Positions 38,089-46,479 of a stretch of DNA of 46,479 nt are shown piece by piece (position 1 is the stretch's first letter; each line of letters starts with the position of its first letter). The stretch is from Limimaricola cinnabarinus LL-001 (GTDB lineage: Bacteria > Pseudomonadota > Alphaproteobacteria > Rhodobacterales > Rhodobacteraceae), in the NCBI RefSeq assembly GCF_000466965.1, contig NZ_BATB01000023.1, positions 1-46,479 of the forward strand. The letters are read 5' to 3'. Under the pieces are notes generated by a model, which did not search any database, had not been told where the DNA came from, and worked only from the letters and a program-made list of their open reading frames with translations. A program made the translations under genes and the position numbers.

Positions 38089-38660
38089 TCACTCCATCGT
38101 CGCGTCCAGATCGGCATCGGTGGTGAAGAGATAGTTTTCGCCCGCGTTCTGGTGACAGGCGATGCAGCCGGCCTCGGCGTTCTTGCCCACCAGCCCCGCC
38201 AGCGCCACGCCGTTCGGATTGGCGTCGAGCGAACCGTCGGGCAGGTACTTGGCATAGAACCAGTTGCCGGTCTCGTCGTCATATCCCGCCTCGCGCCGGA
38301 ACATCACCGTCACCGCGCCCAGATGCTCGGCGGGGGCGCCCAGCACATCGTCGACCGTCACCCCTTCGGTCCGTAGTTGCGCTTGACCACAAGCGCGCCG
38401 TCATGCCCGTCGATCGTCGCGCGGGAATAGAAGGTCTCGAGCATCATTCCGTGCGGATCGGTACCCGGATAGGGAAAGGACATGATCGCGCCTTCGCCTG
38501 CGAGGTTCTGGTCGACCATCGCCTGCCAGACCTGCTGCGCATAGGCCTGATCCTCGTCGCCCCCGAAATTCGGCGCGTCCTGCGCCATCGCCGCTCCGGC
38601 CAGCCCCGCCCCGAACGCCGCCGCCATCATCAACTTCGCCGTCGTCAACTTCATGGTCAT
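38089..38660 (-). pseudogene. Cytochrome P460 family protein, one 1-base loss as sequenced
   Basis: A periplasmic c-type heme protein related to cytochromes P460, known for hydroxylamine or nitric oxide chemistry; this one's substrate is unknown. The signal peptide is at about residues 1-27 (ending AMAQ). The heme site CIACHQ lies close to the C-terminus, as in the family, after GNWFYAKYLPDG. The frame breaks near 38367; restoring one G turns GPKG-stop into NYGPEGVTVDDVLG. Corrected length 190 residues. ATG 38660 follows GGAGGT; ATG 38654 is also possible. It adjoins heme synthesis genes but runs opposite to hemC. Confidence 0.82.
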
Positions 38661-38879
38661 CGTTACCTCCCTCATCACCGAATGGGGCCAGCCTACGCCA
38701 ATGCGACCGGTGGCGGGGTCACGTCGGATCACGACTGCTCGACGCTTTGTAACCCCGCACACGCGCGGGTGAGAGCCATCGCCGCGAATCCGTGCTAGGA
38801 TCGTCCCATCCGGATGACCCCGCTGCGGCGCATCCGGGCCGGGCGGGGCCGTCCCTTGGTGATCAGGGAGGACGGCATC

Positions 38880-39761
38880 ATGGCAAAGACCGACGGCCAT
38901 ATCGACAAGACCATCGGCAATCCGCTCAGCTGGGCGGGGCACGTTCTGGGCGCGGGCTCGCACCATCTTGGCGAAGGCGCGCGCGAGACCATCGGGCGCG
39001 ACACCGCGCCGATCCGACTGCGACGCATCGAGGTGGCGGACCTCAAGGCGGCGCTGCGCGCGGGCTACGAGGATTTCAAGGCGTTCCGCTCCGACGTGAT
39101 CTTCCTATGCGTGGTCTATCCGCTGGCGGGGCTGGTGCTGATCCGCTTTGCCATGAACGAGAACCTGCTGCCGCTGCTGGTGCCGCTGATCACCGGTTTC
39201 GCCCTCTTGGGTCCGGTCGCCGCCGTCGGCCTCTATGAGATGAGCCGCAGGCGCGAGGCGGGTCGTGATCCGAACTGGGGGGCGGCCTTCAAGGTCGTCG
39301 AATCGCCCTCGGCCATCGCGATCCTGACCCTGAGCCTGCTGTTCCTTGCGATCTTCGTGGTCTGGATGCTGGCGGCTTGGATCATCTACGCAGTCACGCT
39401 GGGACCCGAGCCGCCGGTTTCGGCGGGAACCTTCATAAGCGACACGCTGACCACCGCACCGGGCTGGGCGATGATCGTCGTGGGCACAGGGGTCGGCTTC
39501 GTGCTGGCCGCCTCCGTGCTGGTGATCGGGGCGATCTCGTTTCCGCTGCTGCTCGATCGGCATGTCGGCGTGCGTCGCGCGGTCCGGGCTTCGACCCGGC
39601 TGGCGCGCGAGAACCCGCGCAGCGTGGCGATCTGGGGCATGATCGTCGTGGTGGGCCTCGGCCTCGGCATGGCGACGCTGCTGGTCGGGCTGATCTTCGT
39701 TCTGCCGATCCTTGGCCATGCGACGTGGCATCTCTACCGCCGCGCGGTCGAACCCGCGTGA
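38880..39761 (+). CDS. DUF2189 family membrane protein
   Basis: 293 residues. A soluble N-terminus (about 1-55) has VADLKAALRAGYEDFKAFRSD, typical of DUF2189. About six hydrophobic segments follow, and SFPLLLDRHVGVRRAVRAS with NPRSVAIWG near the end are family features. ATG 38880 is preceded by GGAGG. Function unknown; the fold is said to resemble integral membrane proteins of the YciC type. Confidence 0.8.
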   Translation: MAKTDGHIDKTIGNPLSWAGHVLGAGSHHLGEGARETIGRDTAPIRLRRIEVADLKAALRAGYEDFKAFRSDVIFLCVVYPLAGLVLIRFAMNENLLPLLVPLITGFALLGPVAAVGLYEMSRRREAGRDPNWGAAFKVVESPSAIAILTLSLLFLAIFVVWMLAAWIIYAVTLGPEPPVSAGTFISDTLTTAPGWAMIVVGTGVGFVLAASVLVIGAISFPLLLDRHVGVRRAVRASTRLARENPRSVAIWGMIVVVGLGLGMATLLVGLIFVLPILGHATWHLYRRAVEPA

Positions 39762-39766
39762 GGCAC

Positions 39767-39789
39767 GGCGCGGGCCACCGGCCCGCGCC
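39767..39789. terminator. GC hairpin between convergent DUF2189 and glucosidase genes
   Basis: A 10-bp perfect stem, GGCGCGGGCC with GGCCCGCGCC and a 3-base loop. No T-run is present on either side. Confidence 0.5.
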
Positions 39790-39812
39790 ACCACCACTAC
39801 CACCGTCACGGC

Positions 39813-41453
39813 TCAGGCTTCGAGGATCGCCACCGCCTCGAAGGGACGCAGCTCAACCCTGCCGGTCAGCGTGTCTCGGCCCGGATAGTTGGCGCTGATC
39901 GCCCGCCCGGTGAGGGCGAGACCCTCGGGCACGTCGACAGCAACAGCCTCGCCGGTGAAATTGGCCAGCACCGAAATTCGCGCGCCGTCATGACGCCGCG
40001 CATAGGCGATGATCTTGGGATGATCCTCGAGGTAGGACGTAAAATCGCCCTCGCGCATCACCGCCAGCTCCCGGCGCAGCCCGGCCAGTTCGCGGTAATG
40101 GGCAATGATCCCCTCCGGGTCGGTCCGGTCGGCGGCGACGTTGATCGCGGCGTGATTCGGGTTCACCTCGATCCAGGGCTCGCCCGTGGTGAAGCCTGCC
40201 TGATGCCCCGCGTCCCACTGCATCGGCGTGCGCGCGTTGTCGCGGCCGTTCGAATTGGCGCCGTCGAGGAAATCGCCCGGCGTCACCCCCGCGGCGGTCT
40301 GGATGCGGTGGAAGTTCAGCGTCTCGATGTCCCGGAACTGGCTGATGTCGGTGAAGGAGACGTTGGTCATGCCGATCTCCTCGCCCTGGTAGATGTAGGG
40401 CGTGCCCTTCATCATGTGCAGCACCGTGGCGAGCATCTTGGCCGAAGCCACCCGGAAGCGCCCGGTATCGCCGTATTTCGACACCGCGCGCGGCAGGTCG
40501 TGGTTGCTCCAGAACAGCGAGTTCCAGCCATCCTCGGCCAGAGCCACCTGCCACTCGGTCATCACCCGCTTGAACGCCACTAGGTCGAAGGGTTTGGGCC
40601 GCCACTTGCCATGCACCTCGTCCCAGCCCTGCACGATATGCGCGAACTGGAACACCATCGACAGCTCGCCCGCATCGCGGCCCGAGTATTTCAGCGCGCC
40701 TTCGGTCGTGGCGCTCCACGCCTCGCCCACGGTGACGACGTCGCGGCCCTTCAGCGTGGCGTCATGCATCTCGCGAATGAAGCGGTGCAGGTCCGGCCCG
40801 TCGGCGGTGATCCCGGCATCGGGGTCCTTGCCGATCAGGTCGATCACATCCATCCGGAAGCCCGCGACGCCCCGGTCGAGCCACCAGTTCATCATGTCGT
40901 ATATGGCCGCGCGCAGCTCGGGGTTCTGCCAGTTCAGGTCGGGCTGCTTGCGGTCGAACAGGTGCAGGTAATACTGGCCCGTCCGCTCGTCATAGGTCCA
41001 GGCCGGGCCGCCGAAATTCGATTGCAGGTCGTTGGGCGCACCGCCATCTGGACCCGGATCGCGCCAGACATAGTAGTCGCGGTAGGGGTTGTCGCGGCTC
41101 TGGCGCGCCTGCCGGAACCACTCGTGCTCGTCCGAGGAGTGGTTCACCACGAGGTCCATGACGATGCCGATGCCGCGCGCCTTCGCCTCGGCGATGAGCC
41201 GGTCCATGTCGGCCAGCGTGCCGAATTCGGGCGCGATGTCGCGGTAGTCCGAGATGTCGTAGCCATTGTCGGCCATCGGGCTGCGATAGACCGGCGACAG
41301 CCACACGAAGCCGATGCCGAGATCGGCGAGGTGGTCGAGCTTCGAGATGATGCCGGGGATGTCGCCGATGCCGTCGCCATCGCTGTCGCAAAAGCTGCGC
41401 GGGTAGATCTGATAGGCGGTGGCGGCGTGCCACCAGGGGGCGGGATCGGTCAT
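39813..41453 (-). CDS. Glycoside hydrolase family 13 alpha-glucosidase (oligo-1,6-glucosidase-like)
   Basis: A cytoplasmic GH13 enzyme of 546 residues, without a signal peptide. WWHAATAYQIYPRSFCDSDGDGIGD is the classic start. DLVVNHSSDEHEWF, GFRMDVIDLI (nucleophile Asp), VTVGEAW (acid/base Glu) and SNHDLPR (transition-state Asp) are the four conserved regions. The QPDLNW segment matches alpha-1,6/1,4-glucosidases. The frame is open 500 codons beyond the ATG at 41453, but that stretch is antisense to the CoA-transferase gene. No sugar transporter or regulator is adjacent. Confidence 0.92.
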   Translation of the reverse strand: MTDPAPWWHAATAYQIYPRSFCDSDGDGIGDIPGIISKLDHLADLGIGFVWLSPVYRSPMADNGYDISDYRDIAPEFGTLADMDRLIAEAKARGIGIVMDLVVNHSSDEHEWFRQARQSRDNPYRDYYVWRDPGPDGGAPNDLQSNFGGPAWTYDERTGQYYLHLFDRKQPDLNWQNPELRAAIYDMMNWWLDRGVAGFRMDVIDLIGKDPDAGITADGPDLHRFIREMHDATLKGRDVVTVGEAWSATTEGALKYSGRDAGELSMVFQFAHIVQGWDEVHGKWRPKPFDLVAFKRVMTEWQVALAEDGWNSLFWSNHDLPRAVSKYGDTGRFRVASAKMLATVLHMMKGTPYIYQGEEIGMTNVSFTDISQFRDIETLNFHRIQTAAGVTPGDFLDGANSNGRDNARTPMQWDAGHQAGFTTGEPWIEVNPNHAAINVAADRTDPEGIIAHYRELAGLRRELAVMREGDFTSYLEDHPKIIAYARRHDGARISVLANFTGEAVAVDVPEGLALTGRAISANYPGRDTLTGRVELRPFEAVAILEA

Positions 41454-41642
41454 TCGGGTGGTCCTTGGGCTTGGTCGCCTTGCACCCTCGCCACCAGTCG
41501 AGCCGGGCGCAAGCCCCCCGGAGGGGGAGGCAAGAACGCTCCACGTGAAACCATCGCCGCCTTGTTGTTCCAAGCGGCGCGCATTGCGGCCCTGCCGGGG
41601 CGCGGCTAGCGTGCGCGGCGAGGTTACCGGGGGAGGGACGTG

Positions 41643-42785
41643 ATGGGCGAGGACACGACGCAGGCGCCGCTGGCGGGGCTCAGGGTGGTCGAGCTGGCGC
41701 GCATTCTCGCCGGGCCATGGGCCGGGCAGGTGCTGGCCGATCTCGGCGCGGAGGTGGTCAAGGTCGAGGCCCCCGAGGGCGATGACACGCGCCACTGGGG
41801 CCCGCCATGGATCGAGTTGGAAGGCGACCGCTCGGCGGCCTATTTCCACGGCTGCAACCGCGGCAAAAAGAGCGTCACCGCCGATTTCCGCACGCCTGCG
41901 GGGCTGGCCCTCGTCCGGTCCCTGATCGAAGGGGCCGACGTGGTGATCGAGAACTTCAAGGTCGGGGGGCTGAAGAAATACGGCTTTGATTACGAAAGCC
42001 TGCGCGCCGCGAACCCGGCGCTGGTCTATTGCTCGATCACCGGTTTCGGGCAGGACGGACCCTATGCCAGCCGCGCGGGCTATGATTTCCTGATCCAGGG
42101 CATGTCGGGGATCATGGACCTGACCGGCGACCCCGAAGGCGAGCCGCAAAAGATCGGCGTCGCCTTCACTGACATCTTCACCGGGCTCTATTCCGTCATC
42201 GCGATCCAGGCCGCGCTGGCGGCACGCGAGACCACCGGGCGCGGCCAGCATATCGACATGGCGCTGATGGACTGCGCCACGGGCGTGCTGGCCAATCAGG
42301 CAATGAACTTCTTCGCCACCGGCACGGCCCCGCGCCGCCTGGGCAATGCGCATCCCAACATCGCGCCCTATCAGGTCTTCTCGGCCTCGGACGGGGACCT
42401 GATCCTCGCCGTGGGCAATGACGGGCAATTCGCCCGCGCCTGCGGCGTGCTGGGCCTGCCCGAATTGGCGGGCGATCCGCGTTTCGCCTCGAACGGGGCG
42501 CGGGTGGCCAACCGCGCGGCGCTCACCGGGGCGCTGGGCACGGCCTTTGCCGCATGGGGCCGCGACGCCGTGCTCGCCGCGCTCGAAGCCGCAACGGTGC
42601 CCGCCGGGCCGATCAACCGCGTCGATCAGGTCTTTGCCGACCCGCAGGTGATCGCGCGTGGCCTTCGGATCGATGCGGGCGGCGTGCCGGGTCTGCGCAG
42701 CCCGATGCGGTTCTCCGAAAGCTCTCTCTCGCTCGACCGCCGCGCCCCGACGCTGGGCGAGCATGACGCGAAGGACACGCCCTGA
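41643..42785 (+). CDS. CaiB/BaiF family CoA-transferase
   Basis: A family III CoA-transferase of 380 residues that moves CoA between carboxylic acids. LRVVELARILAGPWAGQVLADLGAEVVKVE is the opening signature. The catalytic Asp is likely in MDLTGDPEGEP. Then SITGFGQDGPY and PHPNIAPYQVF-like HPNIAPYQVF. ATG 41643 follows a GGGGGAGGGA site; a GTG one codon before is possible. Substrate not identifiable. The 190 bases before it hold no gene. Confidence 0.9.
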   Translation: MGEDTTQAPLAGLRVVELARILAGPWAGQVLADLGAEVVKVEAPEGDDTRHWGPPWIELEGDRSAAYFHGCNRGKKSVTADFRTPAGLALVRSLIEGADVVIENFKVGGLKKYGFDYESLRAANPALVYCSITGFGQDGPYASRAGYDFLIQGMSGIMDLTGDPEGEPQKIGVAFTDIFTGLYSVIAIQAALAARETTGRGQHIDMALMDCATGVLANQAMNFFATGTAPRRLGNAHPNIAPYQVFSASDGDLILAVGNDGQFARACGVLGLPELAGDPRFASNGARVANRAALTGALGTAFAAWGRDAVLAALEAATVPAGPINRVDQVFADPQVIARGLRIDAGGVPGLRSPMRFSESSLSLDRRAPTLGEHDAKDTP

Positions 42786-42861
42786 GGCGAGGCGTCGGGC
42801 TGGGGCTGGCGCGCGGGGCAGGGCGGCGGCTAGACCGGGGCATCCCAGCGGAGAGCCCCGG

Positions 42862-43752
42862 ATGCGCGCCCTGATCCTCGCCCTGACCTTCGGTCTCACC
42901 GCTACGGTCCCGGCCTTCGCTGCGGCCGAAACGCTCGGCTGGGGGCGGGTCTTTTCCAACGATTACGCGGGCGACGGCCATGACCGCTGGCGTTCGGGGG
43001 CCTTCGCCCTGTCCATGCTGCGCGGGCAGAGCTGGGACGGCGCGCCGCCGCCCGCGCCCGATGCGATCACCGAGCTTCGGTTTCGCACGGAGGTGATCGC
43101 CCCCGCCCGCACCCGCGACGGGCGCGACGACCGGCCTTATGCCGGGCTCGTGGCCTTCGGCGCTTTTGCCCACCAGTCCTTCGGGCCTTTCAAGACCAGC
43201 CTTGGCGGCGAGGTCATCGCCATCGGTCTCTCGACCGGGGTCTCGGCGTTTCAGGAGCGCGCGCATGAGATCCTCGGCTTCGATCCGCCGCGCGGCATCG
43301 ACCGGCAGCTTGGCGACGCGCTGCACCTGCATGCCCAGAGCGAGGTGGTCCGGCCGTGGCGCATGGCCCCCGGTCTGACCCTGCGGCCCTTTCTGGCCGC
43401 CGAATCCGGCTCCGAGGAGATCGCACGCCTCGGCGTCGACGCGATCTGGGGCGGCATCGGCCATGGCGACATATGGCTGCGCGATCCGGTGACGGGCCAG
43501 CCCTATCGCGGCATCGAGGCCGAGACGACCGGTCTCTCGCTGGTCATTGGCGCCGACACGGCATGGGTGGGCGACAGCGTGTTCCTGCCTAGGCACGAGG
43601 CGCGCGACCGACGCCGCGCCCGGATCGGCCTGCACTGGCAACCGCAGGCGCAAACGCGGCTGTTCTATGGTCTGAGCTGGCTGTCCGAGGAGTTCGAGGG
43701 CCAGCATGAGGCGCAGGTTCTGGGCTCGCTGAAGCTCGAATTTGGCTATTAG
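42862..43752 (+). CDS. LpxR-like outer-membrane lipid A deacylase
   Basis: 296 residues. A signal peptide (1-20, ending PAFA) precedes a mature beta-barrel protein of the LpxR (DUF2219) family, which removes the 3'-acyloxyacyl group of lipid A. The active-site region FSNDYAGDGHDRWRSG matches the Asn-Asp pair. RDGRDDRPYAGLVAFG and AHEILGFDPPRGIDRQL are the other conserved segments, with the probable catalytic His. It ends in an aromatic residue (FGY), as outer-membrane barrels do. It lies 76 bases after the CoA-transferase stop. Confidence 0.83.
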   Translation: MRALILALTFGLTATVPAFAAAETLGWGRVFSNDYAGDGHDRWRSGAFALSMLRGQSWDGAPPPAPDAITELRFRTEVIAPARTRDGRDDRPYAGLVAFGAFAHQSFGPFKTSLGGEVIAIGLSTGVSAFQERAHEILGFDPPRGIDRQLGDALHLHAQSEVVRPWRMAPGLTLRPFLAAESGSEEIARLGVDAIWGGIGHGDIWLRDPVTGQPYRGIEAETTGLSLVIGADTAWVGDSVFLPRHEARDRRRARIGLHWQPQAQTRLFYGLSWLSEEFEGQHEAQVLGSLKLEFGY

Positions 43753-43762
43753 GGCGGGGCGG

Positions 43763-43790
43763 TTGACTTCGCGCCTGCGGGGGATATAAG
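43763..43790 (+). promoter_or_regulatory. Promoter of rpsD
   Basis: TTGACT (43763-43768) and TATAAG (43785-43790) with 16 bases between. It is the best consensus promoter in the window. Transcription would start at about 43797, giving a leader of about 142 bases. Confidence 0.75.
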
Positions 43791-43796
43791 CCGCCC

Positions 43797-43938
43797 GTCC
43801 TGGGTCCTCGTGTCCCGGGACTTTCATTGGTGTTGGCGGACCCCGCGAGGGGATCCCTGTCGGGAGGCGGCGCGAGCCGTCCCAGAGGACAACGCCCTTC
43901 GAGACATGGCCTTCGGGCCGACAGAAGGAGATCAGAGA
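43797..43938 (+). promoter_or_regulatory. Structured 5' leader of rpsD
   Basis: The leader holds a chain of hairpins: GTCCTGGG with CCCGGGAC (43797-43821); CCCC-GCGA-GGGG (43841-43852); TCCC-TGTC-GGGA (43854-43865); GGCGGC-GCGA-GCCGTC (43866-43881); and GGCC-TTCG-GGCC (43908-43919), five bases before AAGGAG. The first arm (43797-43804) can instead pair with 43881-43890. A candidate S4 autoregulatory element; not an element I can name. Confidence 0.5.
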
Positions 43939-44559
43939 GTGACCAAACGCACCTCTGCCAAGTACAAGATCGACCGCCGCATGGGCGAAAACATCTGGGG
44001 CCGTCCGAAGTCCCCGGTGAACCGCCGCGAATACGGCCCCGGTCAGCACGGCCAGCGCCGCAAGCAGAAGCTGTCGGATTTCGGCATCCAGCTGCGCGCC
44101 AAGCAGAAGCTCAAGGGCTACTACGGCGATCTGACCGAAAAGCAGTTCCGCCGCATCTACGGCGAAGCCGAGCGCGTCAAGGGCGACACCGGTGAGAACC
44201 TCGTGGGCCTGCTCGAGCGCCGTCTCGACGCCGTGGTCTACCGCGCCAAGTTCGTGCCGACCGTCTTCGCCGCCCGCCAGTTCGTGAACCACGGCCACGT
44301 GACCGTGAACGGCAAGCGCGTGAACATCCCCTCCTACCGCGTCAAGGAAGGCGACGTCATCGCCGTCCGTGACAAGTCCAAGCAGCTCGCCGTGATCCTC
44401 GAGGCCATCCAGCTTCCCGAGCGCGACGTGCCGGACTACCTCGAGGTGGACCACTCCAAGCTGACCGCGACCTTCGTGCGCACCCCGGCGCTGGGCGACG
44501 TGCCCTACCCGGTGGTGATGGAGCCGAACCTCGTCGTCGAATTTTACGCCAAGAACTGA
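43939..44559 (+). CDS. rpsD: 30S ribosomal protein S4
   Basis: Primary 16S rRNA-binding protein, 206 residues. [20 protein letters not shown] and [20 protein letters not shown] are typical of alphaproteobacteria. The S4 domain, [20 protein letters not shown] and [20 protein letters not shown], is complete. The start is GTG 43939, set by AAGGAG eight bases before and by family length. A monocistronic gene with its own promoter, leader and terminator. Confidence 0.97.
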   Translation: MTKRTSAKYKIDRRMGENIWGRPKSPVNRREYGPGQHGQRRKQKLSDFGIQLRAKQKLKGYYGDLTEKQFRRIYGEAERVKGDTGENLVGLLERRLDAVVYRAKFVPTVFAARQFVNHGHVTVNGKRVNIPSYRVKEGDVIAVRDKSKQLAVILEAIQLPERDVPDYLEVDHSKLTATFVRTPALGDVPYPVVMEPNLVVEFYAKN

Positions 44560-44586
44560 TCCGAACAACGGATCGAGGGACGGCAG

Positions 44587-44615
44587 GGGCCGCGCGGGAG
44601 ACCGCGCGGCCCTTT
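44587..44615 (+). terminator. Intrinsic terminator after rpsD
   Basis: An 11-bp perfect stem, GGGCCGCGCGG (44587-44597) with CCGCGCGGCCC (44602-44612), a GAGA loop, then TTTGCG. It lies 27 bases after the stop. Confidence 0.8.
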
Positions 44616-44796
44616 GCGCATGCGGGTCGGGCGATCCGACCATCGCCCATTCGTGAAACGCCGCCCTTCGCTGCGGCTTGGCCGTCACGACGGCTGCGGC
44701 GGCACGTCGCTGACGGGCAGGGGCGAGTGCTGCGCATGACGCTGGAAACCATGACCGGCCCCGGCTATGGAGGCCCGGTCGACAGGAGCGCAGAGA

Positions 44797-45876
44797 ATGA
44801 CCATCACCCCGCAGCCCGGCATCATGGACATCGCCCTCTACGTGGGCGGACAGAGCAGGCTCGAAGGCCATGCCAGCCCGCTCAAGCTCTCGTCCAACGA
44901 GAACCCCTACGGCACCAGCACCCGCGCACTGGCCGCGCTGGAGCGCTCGGCCGCGACGCTGCACCGCTATCCTTCGACCGACCACGCCGAACTGCGCGCC
45001 GCCATCGCCGAGATCCACGAACTCGATGCCGAGCGCATCATCTGCGGCGTCGGCTCCGACGAGGTGCTGCAATTCCTGGCCCAATGCTATGCGGGCCCCG
45101 GTGACGAGGTGATCCACACCGAGCACGGCTTCGCCATGTATCCGATCCTCGCCCGCGCGGCCGGGGCCACCCCGATCGAGGTGGCCGAGCGCGAGCGTGT
45201 GGTCGATGTCGACGCGATCCTCGCCGCCTGCAACGAGCGTACGCGCATCATCTACCTCACGAACCCCGGCAACCCGACCGGCACGATGATCCCGATCACG
45301 GAGGTCGCGCGACTGGCCGAGGCGATCCCCGATCAGGTGATCCTCGTGCTCGACGGAGCTTATGTGGAGTTCGCCGAAGACTACGATGGCGGCGCAAGGC
45401 TGGTGGAGACGCGCGACAACGTCGTGATGACCCGCACCTTCTCCAAGATCCACGGTCTCGGCGGCCTCCGGATCGGCTGGGGTTATGGCCCGCGCGCGAT
45501 CATCGACGTGCTCAACCGCGTGCGGCAGCCCTTCAACCTCTCCAGCACCCAGCTCTCGGTGGCCGAGGCCGCGATCCGCGACGAGGGCTTCACCGAGCAT
45601 TGCCGGGCCGAGAACGCGCGGCTGCGCGGCTGGCTGCGCGACAAGCTCTTGGGCCTTGGCATCGCCTGCGACGAGAGCCACGCCAACTACGTGCTGGCGC
45701 GTTTCGCCGACGAGGCCGAGGCCGGGGCTTGCGACGGCGCCTTGCGCGCGGAAGGCATCCTCGTGCGCCGTGTCGGCGGCTACGGCCTTCCGCAGGCGCT
45801 GCGCATCACCGTGGGCGACGAGGCAGGCTGCACGCGCGTGATCGACGCCATCGCCCGCTTCAAGGGCGCGGCATGA
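44797..45876 (+). CDS. hisC: Histidinol-phosphate aminotransferase family enzyme
   Basis: PLP enzyme (class II aminotransferase), 359 residues. [11 protein letters not shown] and [14 protein letters not shown] begin the fold. [11 protein letters not shown] binds phosphate and PLP; the Schiff-base Lys is in [18 protein letters not shown]. The C-terminal [18 protein letters not shown] holds the substrate Arg. ATG 44797 has AGGAGCG upstream. It overlaps the prephenate dehydrogenase gene by 4 bases. That pairing suggests it also, or mainly, transaminates aromatic intermediates. Confidence 0.93.
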   Translation: MTITPQPGIMDIALYVGGQSRLEGHASPLKLSSNENPYGTSTRALAALERSAATLHRYPSTDHAELRAAIAEIHELDAERIICGVGSDEVLQFLAQCYAGPGDEVIHTEHGFAMYPILARAAGATPIEVAERERVVDVDAILAACNERTRIIYLTNPGNPTGTMIPITEVARLAEAIPDQVILVLDGAYVEFAEDYDGGARLVETRDNVVMTRTFSKIHGLGGLRIGWGYGPRAIIDVLNRVRQPFNLSSTQLSVAEAAIRDEGFTEHCRAENARLRGWLRDKLLGLGIACDESHANYVLARFADEAEAGACDGALRAEGILVRRVGGYGLPQALRITVGDEAGCTRVIDAIARFKGAA

Positions 45877-46479
45877 GCGCGCCGGTCTATGACCGCGTCG
45901 CACTGATCGGCCTTGGCCTCATCGCCTCGTCGATGGCGCATGCGATGCGTCGCGCGGGCCTCGCGGGCGAGATCACCGGCCATGCCCGATCGGCCGAGAC
46001 CCGCGCCGTCGCGCGCGAGATCGGCCTCGTCGACCGGGTCTGCGAGACGGCGGCCGAGGCCGCGGAGGGTGCCGATCTGGTGGTGCTCTGCGTGCCCGTG
46101 GGTGCGATGGGCGCCGTGGCCAAGGAGATCGCGCCGGTGCTGAAGGCCGGTGCCACGATTTCGGACGTGGGATCGGTCAAGAAGGCGGTGATCGAAGCCG
46201 TCGCGCCGCACATCCCCGAGGGCGTGCATTTCATCCCCGCCCATCCGCTCGCGGGGACCGAGCATTCGGGGCCGCGTTCGGGTTTTGCCGAGCTTTTCGA
46301 CAACCGCTGGTGCCTGATCGTGCCAGCCACGCCGGACACCGATTCCGGGGCCACGGCGCGGCTTTCGGCGCTTTGGGAAGGCATGGGCGCGCATGTCGAC
46401 GTGATGGATGCCGATCACCACGACCTCGTCCTCGCCGTAACCAGCCACACGCCGCACCTCATCGCCTACACCATGGTCG
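45873..46479 (+). CDS. Prephenate/arogenate dehydrogenase, N-terminal part
   Basis: The gene runs off the right edge; 202 codons are visible. The Rossmann motif is [64 protein letters not shown] and [11 protein letters not shown] are TyrA-family signatures, including the catalytic His in SHTPH. It makes the tyrosine precursor and is often called tyrA or tyrC. Translation is coupled to hisC by an ATGA overlap. Confidence 0.93.
   Translation, partial: MSAPVYDRVALIGLGLIASSMAHAMRRAGLAGEITGHARSAETRAVAREIGLVDRVCETAAEAAEGADLVVLCVPVGAMGAVAKEIAPVLKAGATISDVGSVKKAVIEAVAPHIPEGVHFIPAHPLAGTEHSGPRSGFAELFDNRWCLIVPATPDTDSGATARLSALWEGMGAHVDVMDADHHDLVLAVTSHTPHLIAYTMV

Noticed and set aside
41454..42959. Upstream 500-codon extension of the glucosidase frame
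   Set aside because: It is antisense to the CoA-transferase gene; GH13 homology begins at ATG 41453.
42613..45903. 1096-codon open frame on the minus strand
   Set aside because: It runs antisense through LpxR-like, rpsD and hisC genes, all firmly identified on the plus strand.

Overview
The window is gene-dense, GC-rich chromosomal DNA from an alphaproteobacterium, very probably a member of the Rhodobacteraceae (Roseobacter-like). The evidence is the chvI-chvG-hprK-rapZ-EIIA-HPr block with pckA divergent from it, the dnaX-ybaB-recR block, a TrcR/DUF1013 regulator, a CycM-type membrane-anchored cytochrome c, DUF6473, and the divergent hemE/hemC pair. I see no insertion sequence, prophage, CRISPR array, tRNA or rRNA gene. 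It reads as core chromosome with a few accessory genes (RNase T2, cytochrome P460, LpxR-like, GH13 glucosidase).

Layout. 1-2.1 kb: the end of etfA, a DUF6473 gene and 3-hydroxybutyryl-CoA dehydrogenase. 2.1-8.5 kb: the regulatory PTS (HPr, EIIA-Man type, HPr kinase, RapZ) in one minus-strand run with the ChvG/ChvI acid and envelope-stress two-component system, with pckA divergent. 8.6-12.8 kb: a secreted alpha/beta hydrolase, RNase T2, trcR, a PACE efflux protein, recR and ybaB. 12.9-18.9 kb: dnaX, a DUF202 membrane protein, rsgA, the SRP 4.5S RNA (ffs), a HAD phosphatase and a 5'-nucleotidase-type phosphoesterase. 19.1-22.1 kb: nudC, an SRPBCC protein, pheA and cycM. 22.3-28.1 kb: a yejABEF-type oligopeptide ABC transporter. 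28.1-34.3 kb: FAH-family hydrolase, D-Ala-D-Ala carboxypeptidase with SPOR domain, HAD hydrolase, clpS, an RsmC-like methyltransferase, an atypical SDR and a small lipoprotein. 34.3-39.8 kb: hemF, DUF2270, hemE, hemC, cytochrome P460 and DUF2189. 39.8-46.5 kb: GH13 glucosidase, CaiB/BaiF CoA-transferase, LpxR-like protein, rpsD, hisC and the start of a prephenate dehydrogenase gene.

The strongest window-wide anomaly is a set of ten single-base losses in nine genes (rapZ twice, pckA, rsgA, a HAD gene, the nucleotidase, an SRPBCC gene, yejA, the RsmC-like gene, cytochrome P460). All have the same sign and nearly all can be placed in G/C runs. This looks like a sequencing or assembly artefact rather than ten pseudogenisation events, but the reading frames are broken as given. 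Coordinates for those genes span the whole gene with the shift described.

The most interesting non-coding signals are the structured rpsD leader (several hairpins, two GCGA loops, one UUCG loop and a mutually exclusive alternative pairing), a 12-bp direct repeat with 21-bp phasing upstream of pckA, a 12-codon ORF with a good ribosome binding site between ffs and rsgA, and an apparent CTG start for hprK in a CTGA overlap with the chvG stop. I did not find a convincing new multi-gene system.
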